Below are positions 5,887-13,368 of a stretch of DNA of 13,368 bases, piece after piece; positions within the stretch are counted from its first letter, which is position 1; each line of letters begins with the position of its first letter. The notes beneath the pieces are model-generated. The model was not told the DNA's origin. It made no database searches and saw nothing but the letters and a program-made list of their open reading frames with translations. Both the position numbers and the translations under genes were made by a program. Source of the DNA: JAGLHV01 sp023143305 [NCBI: Clostridia bacterium] (GTDB taxonomy: Bacteria; CBDUZB01; JAGLHV01); contig DAOVVV010000050.1 of assembly GCA_030637025.1 (NCBI GenBank), forward strand, positions 1-13,368. Reading direction: 5' to 3'.

Positions 5887-8800
5887 ATGTCGCGGAAAAA
5901 GACGAAGAAAAACGTTCCAGAGAATTTTTCAGATTTTAATTCGATTAGATTATCGATTGCTTCTCCTGAAAAAATAAAACAATGGTCTTATGGAGAAGTA
6001 AGGAAACCTGAAACTATAAATTACCGCACTTTTAAACCCGAGCGGGATGGATTGTTTTGTGAGCGGATATTTGGTCCTGTACGGGATTGGGAGTGCAATT
6101 GTGGGAAATATAAGTGGATAAAACATAAAGGAGTAATTTGTGATAGATGTGGGGTGGAAGTTACCGAGTCTAAAGTAAGAAGAGAACGGATGGGTCATAT
6201 TGAGTTGGCTGCACCGGTGACTCACATCTGGTTTTTAAGAAAATCACCTTCACGGATAGGTGTTTTATTAAATATGAAATTAGGGGAAGTAGAAAGAGTA
6301 GTTTATTATGCTAATTATGTTGTTATTGATCCCGGGTCCACTTCCTTAAAGAAAGGACAGCTTTTAAGTGAAGAAGAATTTCAAAAAAACAAACAGGAAT
6401 TTGGTAATAAATTTCGGGTAGGAATTGGGGCTAAAGCAATTAAGGAATTATTATCTAAATTGGATGTAAATAAATTATCTAAAGAATTAAGAATTAAAAT
6501 TAAAAGCGATAAATCCGAAGCAGCAAGAAATCGTTTAGTTAAGCAGTTAAGAGTAGTTGATGGATTTGTTAAATCGGGAAATAAGCCGGAGTGGATGGTT
6601 TTAACCTCTATTCCTGTTATTCCTCCTGATTTGCGTCCTTTGGTTCCTTTGGAAGGGGGGCGTTTTGCTTCTTCTGATTTGAATGATTTATATCGTAGAA
6701 TTGTAAATCGTAATAACCGATTAAAACTTATTGAAAATTTGAAAGCTCCGGAAGTAATGATTTTTAATGAAAAAAGATTATTACAGGAGGCAGTAGATGT
6801 TTTATTTGAAAATGGAGCAAGAAGAAAAGTAGTTACGGGTGCTGGAGGACGTCCTTTAAAATCGTTGTCTGATGTTCTTAAAGGAAAACAAGGACGATTT
6901 CGTCAGAATTTATTAGGTAAAAGAGTGGATTATTCAGGGAGATCGGTAGTGGTGATTGGCCCAAATTTAAAGATTGGTCAGTGTGGTTTACCTAAAGAAA
7001 TGGCTTTGGAACTTTTTAAACCGTTTATTCTTAAACAATTATTAGGAAAAGGTTTTGCTTCTTCGCTGAAAGGGGCTAAAAAAATGTTGGAACGGGTCAG
7101 GCCGGAAGTATGGGATATTTTGGAAGAAGTGACCAAAAATCACCCTATACTTTTAAACCGTGCGCCTACGCTTCATCGTTTGGGAATTCAGGCTTTTGAA
7201 CCGGTATTGATTGAAGGAAAATCAATACAATTACATCCTCTTGTCTGTACGGCATTTAATGCTGATTTCGATGGAGATCAAATGGCAGTACATGTTCCTT
7301 TATCTTTAGAATCGCAGATGGAATGCAGGGTTTTGATGATGGCCAATAATAATATTTTATCCCCTTCTAACGGAAAACCCATTGTAACGCCTTCTCAGGA
7401 TATGGTTTTAGGGTGTTGTTATTTAACCAAAGAAAAAAAGAAAGATAAAGGGGAAGGGAAAATATTTGCTTCCAAGGAAGAAGCTTTAATTGCTTATAAT
7501 CATGAAGAGGTAAATTTACATGCTAAAGTAAAAATTCGGTTTTCTTCCGGTGAATTAATAGAAACAACTGTAGGCCGGGTTATTTTTAATGAAGTTGTTC
7601 CAGTTGAAATGGAATTTATAAATAAAATTGTTAAGAAAAAAGATCTGGGGCAATTGGTAGAACTTTGTTTTAAAAAATTAGGTCCGTACAAAACAACCTT
7701 ATTATTGGATGATATAAAGAAGATTGGTTATAAGTATGCGACTTTAGCTGGAATATCCATTTCTTTGCGAGATATGAAGACACCAAAAATTAAAGATGAA
7801 ATAATTAGTAAAGCTAGAAAGGAAGTAAAAGAAATCGAAGTGCAATATAAAAGGGGTTTTATTACTGATACGGAACGATATAACAAAGTAATTGATATTT
7901 GGACTCATATCACTGATAAAATTTCTAATATTATGTTTGATGGGTTAAGAAAAGAAGAGGAAGAAGACTATAGGCATGATGTGCCCAAGTTTAATCCCAT
8001 TTATATGATGGCTGATTCAGGAGCGAGGGGAAGTAGGCAGCAGATTAGACAATTAGCCGGGATGAGAGGTTTAATGGCTAAACCACAAAAGAAAATTACC
8101 GGGCAAATAGGTGAGATTATAGAATCACCTATTGTGGCTAATTTCAGGGAGGGGTTAACCGTTTTAGAGTATTTTATTTCTACCCACGGAGGAAGAAAAG
8201 GATTAGCTGATACAGCTTTAAAAACAGCGGATGCAGGTTATTTAACCCGTAGATTAATAGATGTTGCTCATGATGTAGTAATAAATGTTGAGGATTGTGG
8301 AACTCTAAATGGAATAAAAGTGGGGTCTTTAAAAGAAGGGGATGAAATCATAGAGTCTTTAGCGGAAAGAATATTGGGCAGAGTAAGTTTAGATAATGTA
8401 GTGAATCTTCTAACCGATGAAATAATTATTTCTGTCGGGGAGATAATTAGTGAAGAAAAAGCTAAAGAAATTGAAAAAGCAGGGATTGAAAAGATAAGAA
8501 TTCGTTCTGTTTTAACCTGTGAAACAAAACAGGGTGTTTGTGTTAAATGTTATGGAGTAAATTTGGCAACGGGAAGGAAAGTAGAGATAGGGGAAGCAGT
8601 TGGAATTATTGCTGCTCAATCTATCGGAGAGCCGGGGACGCAACTTACTTTACGGACTTTTCATATAGGGGGTACGGCTAGCCGGATTATTTTACGTTCT
8701 TCTGTGCAGGCCAAGAAAGAAGGAAAATTAAAGTTTTCCAATATTAAAAGTATAAAAAACAAAGAAGGACAATGGGTGGTTGTTAGCCGTAATGGTGAGA

Positions 8801-9939
8801 TAATTATTAGAAAAACCGGCAGCAGTGGGAAAGAAAAAGAAAGCTATTATGTTCCTTATGGATCGAAGTTAAAGGTAAAAGAAGGGAAAGATGTAAAAAA
8901 AGGAGAATTAATTGCAGAATGGGATCCCTATAGTTTACCCATTATTTCTGAATTTGAGGGAAAAATAAAATTAATAGATATTGTAGAAGGAATAACCGTT
9001 CATAAAGAAATAAATAGAATTACAGGTTTGGAAGAAAGAGTAATTATCAGTTATAAAACAGAAAAACTTCAGCCTCGAATTGCTGTTATAAATAAAAAGA
9101 AGAAAGAACTGGTTTCTTATCCTTTACCGGTAGATACGCATATTGATGTCTATGATGGACATGAGGTGTTTCCCGGTGATGTTTTGGCCAAAATTCCCCA
9201 GGAAGTATCTAAGACCAGGGATATTACCGGGGGATTACCCCGGGTGGCTGAATTATTTGAAGCCCGTAAACCTAAAAATTGTGCACTTGTTTCTGAAATA
9301 GACGGTAGAGTAAAGTTAGGTGTTACTACTAAAGGGGTAATGAAAGTAATAGTTGAAAATGAAACAGGACTGGTTCGTGAATATCTTGTTCCTCATGGGA
9401 AACATCTGGTAATTTATGAAGGAGATCAGGTAAGAGTAGGAGAACCTTTAACCGATGGTTCTGTTAATCCCCATGATATATTGAGAGTAAAAGGAGATAA
9501 AGAGGTTCAGGAATATTTAGTTAATGAAATACAAGAAGTTTACCGGTTGCAGGGAGTAATTATTAATGATAAGCATATCGAGGCAATTGTACGGCAAATG
9601 TTGCTTAATGTAAGAATCGAAAAAAGTGGGGATACCGAATTGTTATCCGGAGAAATAGTAAATAAATTTAAGTTTCAGAGGGAGAATGAAGCAACAGAAA
9701 AGAAAAAGGGAGAACCGGCTACGGCTTATCCAGTGCTTTTAGGAATAACCAAAGCTTCTTTATCCAGTGAGAGTTTTATTTCTGCTGCTTCTTTTCAGGA
9801 AACTACCCGGGTTTTAACCGAAGCGGCTGTGCAAGGGCAGAAAGATTATTTGAGGGGTTTAAAAGAAAATATTATTATTGGGCATCTTATTCCTGCCGGC
9901 ACAGGGATTCTATCAAGGAATAAAGATAAAAACATATAG
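5887..9939 (+). CDS. rpoC: DNA-directed RNA polymerase subunit beta'
   Basis: RpoC is the largest RNA polymerase subunit (1350 residues here; E. coli 1407) and holds the catalytic magnesium. The start follows AGGGAGA (5874-5880). Zinc site 1 is Cys70, Cys72, Cys85 and Cys88, numbered as in E. coli. The active-site NADFDGD motif is 458-464, with Asp460, 462 and 464. The F-loop region is extended by about seven residues at 734-743. The bridge helix is about 759-794. Zinc site 2 is Cys804, Cys878, Cys885 and Cys888. The trigger loop starts at the [10 protein letters not shown] stretch (920-929) and is interrupted by an SI3-type insertion at about 934-1098, somewhat shorter than in E. coli. The chain then resumes with AKIPQE and [16 protein letters not shown]. 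The stop TAG overlaps the ribosome binding site of rpsL, so the two genes are tightly coupled. Confidence 0.99.
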   Translation: MSRKKTKKNVPENFSDFNSIRLSIASPEKIKQWSYGEVRKPETINYRTFKPERDGLFCERIFGPVRDWECNCGKYKWIKHKGVICDRCGVEVTESKVRRERMGHIELAAPVTHIWFLRKSPSRIGVLLNMKLGEVERVVYYANYVVIDPGSTSLKKGQLLSEEEFQKNKQEFGNKFRVGIGAKAIKELLSKLDVNKLSKELRIKIKSDKSEAARNRLVKQLRVVDGFVKSGNKPEWMVLTSIPVIPPDLRPLVPLEGGRFASSDLNDLYRRIVNRNNRLKLIENLKAPEVMIFNEKRLLQEAVDVLFENGARRKVVTGAGGRPLKSLSDVLKGKQGRFRQNLLGKRVDYSGRSVVVIGPNLKIGQCGLPKEMALELFKPFILKQLLGKGFASSLKGAKKMLERVRPEVWDILEEVTKNHPILLNRAPTLHRLGIQAFEPVLIEGKSIQLHPLVCTAFNADFDGDQMAVHVPLSLESQMECRVLMMANNNILSPSNGKPIVTPSQDMVLGCCYLTKEKKKDKGEGKIFASKEEALIAYNHEEVNLHAKVKIRFSSGELIETTVGRVIFNEVVPVEMEFINKIVKKKDLGQLVELCFKKLGPYKTTLLLDDIKKIGYKYATLAGISISLRDMKTPKIKDEIISKARKEVKEIEVQYKRGFITDTERYNKVIDIWTHITDKISNIMFDGLRKEEEEDYRHDVPKFNPIYMMADSGARGSRQQIRQLAGMRGLMAKPQKKITGQIGEIIESPIVANFREGLTVLEYFISTHGGRKGLADTALKTADAGYLTRRLIDVAHDVVINVEDCGTLNGIKVGSLKEGDEIIESLAERILGRVSLDNVVNLLTDEIIISVGEIISEEKAKEIEKAGIEKIRIRSVLTCETKQGVCVKCYGVNLATGRKVEIGEAVGIIAAQSIGEPGTQLTLRTFHIGGTASRIILRSSVQAKKEGKLKFSNIKSIKNKEGQWVVVSRNGEIIIRKTGSSGKEKESYYVPYGSKLKVKEGKDVKKGELIAEWDPYSLPIISEFEGKIKLIDIVEGITVHKEINRITGLEERVIISYKTEKLQPRIAVINKKKKELVSYPLPVDTHIDVYDGHEVFPGDVLAKIPQEVSKTRDITGGLPRVAELFEARKPKNCALVSEIDGRVKLGVTTKGVMKVIVENETGLVREYLVPHGKHLVIYEGDQVRVGEPLTDGSVNPHDILRVKGDKEVQEYLVNEIQEVYRLQGVIINDKHIEAIVRQMLLNVRIEKSGDTELLSGEIVNKFKFQRENEATEKKKGEPATAYPVLLGITKASLSSESFISAASFQETTRVLTEAAVQGQKDYLRGLKENIIIGHLIPAGTGILSRNKDKNI

Positions 9940-9943
9940 GAGA
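9938..9943 (+). promoter_or_regulatory. rpsL ribosome binding site overlapping the rpoC stop
   Basis: AGGAGA at 9938-9943 shares its first two bases with the TAG stop of rpoC and sits 7 nt before the rpsL ATG. Ribosomes ending rpoC would terminate on the rpsL initiation site, which suggests translational coupling. Confidence 0.75.
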
Positions 9944-9950
9944 AAAAATT

Positions 9951-10337
9951 ATGCCTACAATTAATCAGTTGGTTTCTAAAGGGAGAAAAAAGTTAAAGAA
10001 AAAGGAAAGAACCCCTGCTTTGTCTAGTTCACCTCAAAGAAGAGGTGTATGTATAAGAGTTTATACTACTACCCCCAAAAAACCGAATTCAGCATTACGT
10101 AAAGTAGCACGGGTGAAATTGACCAGTGGGGTAGAAGTGACTGCGTATATTCCGGGTATTGGGCATAATTTACAGGAACATTCTATTGTAATGATTAGGG
10201 GTGGACGGGTTAAGGATTTACCGGGTGTGCGGTATCACATTATCAGGGGAGTATTAGATACTACCGGGGTAACAGATCGGAAGCAGTCCAGATCAAAATA
10301 TGGTTCTAAAGCTCCTAAAAAAGCAGCGGCTAAATAA
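9951..10337 (+). CDS. rpsL: 30S ribosomal protein S12 (uS12)
   Basis: S12 sits at the decoding centre and controls accuracy of tRNA selection. At 128 residues it has normal length. The [12 protein letters not shown] motif gives Lys43 and the [12 protein letters not shown] motif gives Lys88, the two positions where substitutions cause streptomycin resistance; both are Lys, so the protein looks streptomycin-sensitive. Asp89, the residue methylthiolated by RimO where that enzyme exists, is present. The N-terminus is the basic [14 protein letters not shown] extension, and the C-terminus is Lys/Ala-rich. Only 11 bp separate it from rpoC, with no L7Ae-family gene between, unlike many Firmicutes. 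It heads the str part of the cluster (rpsL, rpsG, fusA, tuf). Confidence 0.99.
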   Translation: MPTINQLVSKGRKKLKKKERTPALSSSPQRRGVCIRVYTTTPKKPNSALRKVARVKLTSGVEVTAYIPGIGHNLQEHSIVMIRGGRVKDLPGVRYHIIRGVLDTTGVTDRKQSRSKYGSKAPKKAAAK

Positions 10338-10377
10338 AGTATAGTTAGAAAAAAATAGATTTTTAAGTTGTAGATGC

Positions 10378-10383
10378 AAAGGA
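10378..10383 (+). promoter_or_regulatory. Ribosome binding site fixing the rpsG start
   Basis: AAGGAG at 10378-10383 lies 8 nt before the ATG at 10392. An in-frame ATG at 10374 sits immediately in front of this site and has no Shine-Dalgarno of its own, so 10392 is chosen. Confidence 0.85.
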
Positions 10384-10391
10384 GAAAAAAA

Positions 10392-10868
10392 ATGTCAAGA
10401 AAAGCAAAAAAAACGATGGTAAAAAGACAAACAATTCCGGATTATAAATATAATAGTTTAGTTGTAACTAGTTTTATTAAAAACATAATGAAATCAGGTA
10501 AAAAAAGTATAGCTGATCAAATATTTTACAAAGCTATGGATATTATTAAAGAAAAAGTAAAAGAAGATCCGATGCGGGTTCTAAACCATGCTATGGAAAA
10601 TGTTAAGCCTCTTTTAGAGGTAAAATCCCGCAGAGTGGGGGGAGCGACATATCAGGTGCCTATAGAAGTAAATCCCCGCCGTTCTGTTTCTATCGCTATA
10701 CGATGGATTACTAACTATGCTCTGGCCAGAACAGGGAAATCCATGGGGGAAAGATTAGCCGATGAATTAATGGAAGCTGCTCGTAACCAGGGTCCGGCAG
10801 TAAAAAAGAAAGAGGACACACATAAAATGGCAGAAGCTAATAAAGCTTTTGCTCATTATCGATGGTAG
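10392..10868 (+). CDS. rpsG: 30S ribosomal protein S7 (uS7)
   Basis: S7 is a primary 16S rRNA-binding protein that nucleates assembly of the 30S head and lies near the mRNA exit and E site. From the ATG at 10392 it has 158 residues, the normal family length, and begins MSRKAKK. The in-frame ATG at 10374 would add six residues read through the Shine-Dalgarno and is rejected. Conserved segments include EVKSRRVGGATYQVPIEV, the RRSVSIAIRWI helix, KSMGERLADELMEAA, and the C-terminal HKMAEANKAFAHYRW. In E. coli S7 represses its operon through the rpsL-rpsG spacer; the 54-bp spacer here shows no comparably strong fold, so that control is not supported by the sequence. Confidence 0.98.
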   Translation: MSRKAKKTMVKRQTIPDYKYNSLVVTSFIKNIMKSGKKSIADQIFYKAMDIIKEKVKEDPMRVLNHAMENVKPLLEVKSRRVGGATYQVPIEVNPRRSVSIAIRWITNYALARTGKSMGERLADELMEAARNQGPAVKKKEDTHKMAEANKAFAHYRW

Positions 10869-10925
10869 ATAAAGTTTTAAAATCAGAATAGGATTGAGAT
10901 AGAATTAAAGGAAGGGTTTTTTAAA

Positions 10926-13016
10926 ATGGGAAGAACTGTAGAATTAGAAAAGACAAGAAATATAGGGATTATTGCGCATATTGATGCCGGTAAAACCACG
11001 ACTTCAGAGCGAATTCTTTATTATACCGGCAGGATATATAAGATAGGTGAAGTTCATGACGGTAATGCTACTATGGATTGGATGGAGCAAGAACAGGAAC
11101 GGGGTATTACAATAACTTCGGCAGCGACAACCTGTCAATGGAAGGATTGCTGGATAAATATTATTGACACGCCGGGACATATTGATTTTACGGCTGAAGT
11201 AGAAAGATCTTTAAGGGTATTAGATGGTGCAGTAGTAATATTTTGTGCCGTAGGCGGGGTTGAGCCGCAGTCAGAGACAGTATGGCATCAGGCAGATAAA
11301 TACGGTGTTCCGCGTATGATTTTTATAAATAAAATGGATAGGGTAGGTGCAGATTTTTATGGTGTGGTACAGCAAATGAAAGAACGTTTGTCAAATAATG
11401 TGGTGCCGCTTCAACTGCCGCTGGGAAAAGAAGATACTTTTTCCGGAGTAATTGATTTAATAAGAATGAAAGCCCGTGTTTATGAAGGAGAGGATTTTGG
11501 GGTTACCTTTAAAACAATAGATATTCCGGAAGAATATAAAAAGGTTAGTAAAGAATATCATGATAAACTCATTGAGTCTATTTCTGATGTTGATGATGAT
11601 ATATTAGAGAAATATTTAGAAGGGAAACAAATTAGCGAAGAAGATTTAGTTTGGGGGATTAGAAAAGCAACTTTAAGTTATAAAATAGTTCCGATTTTAT
11701 GCGGGTCTGCTTTTAAAAATAAAGGGATACAATTTTTATTGGATGACATTTGTAGTTTTCTTCCTTCCCCGGTGGATATGCCTTCGATTAAAGGGTTTAA
11801 TCCTGTTATTGAAAAGGAAGAGCAACGATTGGTTAAAGATGATGCTCCTTTTTCCGCTTTAGCGTTTAAGATTATGAGTGATGTATATGTAGGAAGACTT
11901 TCTTTCTTGAGAATTTATTCCGGAACTCTCAAAAAAGGAGAGACGGTATATAATGTCACTCGAAGGAAAAAAGAGAGAATATCTAAAATTCTCCGTATGC
12001 ATGCTAATCGCAGAGAAAACTTAGAAGAAGCATACGCAGGAGATATTGTAGCTGTTGTAGGTTTAAAAAATACTGTTACCGGAAATACTTTAAGTACGGA
12101 GGCATTTCCTATTGTTTTTGGTGAGATGTCTTTTCCTGATCCGGTAATTTCTTTGGCCATTGAACCGAAAACTAAAAAAGATGAGGAAAAAATGGGCTTA
12201 GCTTTGCATCGTTTAGCAGAAGAAGATCCTACTTTTCGTATTAAACATGATGCGGAAACAGGACAAACTCTAATTTCAGGAATGGGAGAATTACATTTAG
12301 ATGTTTTGATTGACCGCATGAAAAGAGAATTTGGGATAGAAGCAAATGTAGGAAATCCCCATGTGTCCTATAGAGAGACAATTAGAAAAGCGGTAAGGCA
12401 GGAAGGTAAATATATTCGTCAAAGTGGTGGGCGGGGACAATATGGACATGTTTGGTTGGATATAGAGCCTCAGGAAAAAGGGAAAGGGTTTGAATTTATA
12501 AATAAAATTGTAGGAGGAACTATTCCGCGGGAATATATTTCATCAGTAGAAAAAGGGGTTATAAAAGAGTTAGATACGGGTCCTTTAGGGGGATATCCGC
12601 TTATAGATATGAAGGTAACTTTGATTGATGGTTCTTACCATGATGTTGATTCATCCGACATCGCATATACTGTAGCAGCTTCTATGGCTATACGGGATGG
12701 GGTTAAAAGAGCCGATGTTGTTCTCCTGGAACCAATGATGAAAATAGAAGTTATAACTGTTCAGGAATATATGGGGGATGTTATAGGGGATTTAAGTTCA
12801 AGAAGAGGCAAGGTAGAAAATATTAGTGAACGGGGTAAAACTCATATTGTAAAAGGGGTGGTTCCCCTGTCTGAAATGTTTGGATATGCAACCAGTTTAA
12901 GGTCGCTTACTCAGGGAAGGGCAACTTATGCAATGGAGCCTTTTTGTTATCAGGAAGTTCCGGAAAGTGTTGCTAAAAAGTTACTGGTAAGCGAACATGA
13001 ATTGGTTAAAAAATAA
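10926..13016 (+). CDS. fusA: Elongation factor G (translocase GTPase)
   Basis: EF-G catalyses GTP-dependent translocation on the ribosome and, with RRF, subunit splitting. It has 696 residues, normal for bacterial EF-G. GTPase motifs: G1 AHIDAGKTT (17-25), G2 in [12 protein letters not shown]3 DTPGH (81-85, with catalytic His85), G4 NKMD (135-138), and G5 in the GSAFKNKG stretch. Domain II follows at about 300-400 and domain III at about 405-480. Domain IV holds SGGRGQYGH (500-508) and the HDVDSSD tip loop, with His572 in the position of the tip histidine that enters the decoding site. The domain V signature is GDLSSRRGK. The start follows AAGGAAGGG (10908-10916). I see no sign of the fusidic-acid-resistance or mitochondrial-type paralogue. 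Confidence 0.99.
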   Translation: MGRTVELEKTRNIGIIAHIDAGKTTTSERILYYTGRIYKIGEVHDGNATMDWMEQEQERGITITSAATTCQWKDCWINIIDTPGHIDFTAEVERSLRVLDGAVVIFCAVGGVEPQSETVWHQADKYGVPRMIFINKMDRVGADFYGVVQQMKERLSNNVVPLQLPLGKEDTFSGVIDLIRMKARVYEGEDFGVTFKTIDIPEEYKKVSKEYHDKLIESISDVDDDILEKYLEGKQISEEDLVWGIRKATLSYKIVPILCGSAFKNKGIQFLLDDICSFLPSPVDMPSIKGFNPVIEKEEQRLVKDDAPFSALAFKIMSDVYVGRLSFLRIYSGTLKKGETVYNVTRRKKERISKILRMHANRRENLEEAYAGDIVAVVGLKNTVTGNTLSTEAFPIVFGEMSFPDPVISLAIEPKTKKDEEKMGLALHRLAEEDPTFRIKHDAETGQTLISGMGELHLDVLIDRMKREFGIEANVGNPHVSYRETIRKAVRQEGKYIRQSGGRGQYGHVWLDIEPQEKGKGFEFINKIVGGTIPREYISSVEKGVIKELDTGPLGGYPLIDMKVTLIDGSYHDVDSSDIAYTVAASMAIRDGVKRADVVLLEPMMKIEVITVQEYMGDVIGDLSSRRGKVENISERGKTHIVKGVVPLSEMFGYATSLRSLTQGRATYAMEPFCYQEVPESVAKKLLVSEHELVKK

Positions 13017-13050
13017 TATTTATTGATTTATCATAAAGGAGGTATTAAAA

Positions 13051-13368
13051 ATGGCTAAAGAAAAATTTGAAAGAACGAAACCGCATGTAAACATAGGAAC
13101 GATAGGACATGTGGATCACGGGAAAACAACGTTAACTGCTGCGATAACCCAGTGTTTATCCAAATCAGGGAATTCGCAGGCGAAAGGGGTTTGGGACATA
13201 GATAATGCTCCGGAAGAAAAAGAGCGAGGTGTAACCATAAATGTAGCCCATGTGGAGTATGAAACAGCGGCGCGGCACTATGCACATATAGATTGTCCCG
13301 GGCATGCTGATTATATAAAGAATATGATTACCGGTTCAGCGCAGATGGACGGGGCGATATTGGTGGTA
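13051..13368 (+). CDS. tuf: Elongation factor Tu, N-terminal part (cut by window end)
   Basis: EF-Tu carries aminoacyl-tRNA to the ribosomal A site. Only the first 106 of roughly 400 residues are in the window, all in the GTPase domain. The G1 loop GHVDHGKTT (19-27) includes Lys25. Thr62 in the switch I GVTIN motif corresponds to E. coli Thr61. G3 is DCPGH (81-85), with His85 matching catalytic His84 of E. coli. Residue 65 is Val where Thr is more usual (TINVAH). The start has the best Shine-Dalgarno of the cluster, AAAGGAGGT (13035-13043), 7 nt before the ATG. By my count 143 of 318 bases are G or C (45%), above fusA, and 8 of 9 Ile codons are ATA. Confidence 0.98.
   Translation, partial: MAKEKFERTKPHVNIGTIGHVDHGKTTLTAAITQCLSKSGNSQAKGVWDIDNAPEEKERGVTINVAHVEYETAARHYAHIDCPGHADYIKNMITGSAQMDGAILVV

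Noticed and set aside
10374-10391. Upstream ATG adding six residues to S7
   Set aside because: The added codons run through the AAGGAG that serves the ATG at 10392, and S7 proteins normally begin at the later Met.
10338-10391. S7 autoregulatory structure in the rpsL-rpsG spacer
   Set aside because: Only a weak all-A/T pairing (AAAAA with TTTTT around TAGA) is visible, far from the E. coli S7 target.
13055-13285. Antisense open frame opposite tuf
   Set aside because: It mirrors the conserved tuf GTPase region and has no ribosome binding site or family match.

Overview
This is a core housekeeping locus from an A+T-rich bacterium. Eight genes lie head to tail on the + strand in the order rplJ, rplL, rpoB, rpoC, rpsL, rpsG, fusA, tuf, and tuf is cut by the window end. 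The first roughly 650 bases carry repeats and no gene I can support. Nothing in the window looks like an accessory or defence system. The less ordinary material is the upstream repeat, the RNA structures in the two long leaders, and lineage-type insertions in the RNA polymerase subunits.

The organism cannot be named from the window. Beta' carries a large insertion in the trigger loop (SI3 type), beta has an SI1-like piece in its N-terminal lobe, and the F-loop of beta' is lengthened. From memory, these features fit lineages with Gram-negative-type RNA polymerase (Proteobacteria, or the FCB/PVC side including candidate phyla) rather than Firmicutes or Actinobacteria. A+T-rich codon use and strong AGGAGG-type ribosome binding sites fit a low-GC, possibly uncultivated bacterium. 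The phylum assignment is inference.

Layout: 1-249 holds two near-identical 70-bp direct repeats 179 bp apart, with an imperfect inverted repeat (94-247) overlapping them. 250-646 is A+T-rich with no supported gene. A sigma70-type promoter (647-675) drives a leader of about 200 nt that has the L10-leader shape (718-771), followed by a mutually exclusive antiterminator and intrinsic terminator (776-825) just upstream of rplJ. After rplL, a 249-bp gap holds a hairpin, a second good promoter (1982-2011) and a GAGA-capped hairpin before rpoB. From rpoB onward genes are separated by 11-57 bp with no clear terminator, so rif and str operons appear joined into one transcription unit.

Function: L10 and L12 form the ribosomal stalk that recruits the translational GTPases EF-G and EF-Tu encoded at the other end. 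S12 and S7 are small-subunit proteins at the decoding centre and head. RpoB and RpoC are the catalytic core of RNA polymerase. The leader attenuator would match stalk synthesis to ribosome assembly, and the separate rpoB promoter would let polymerase output be set apart from the stalk proteins.
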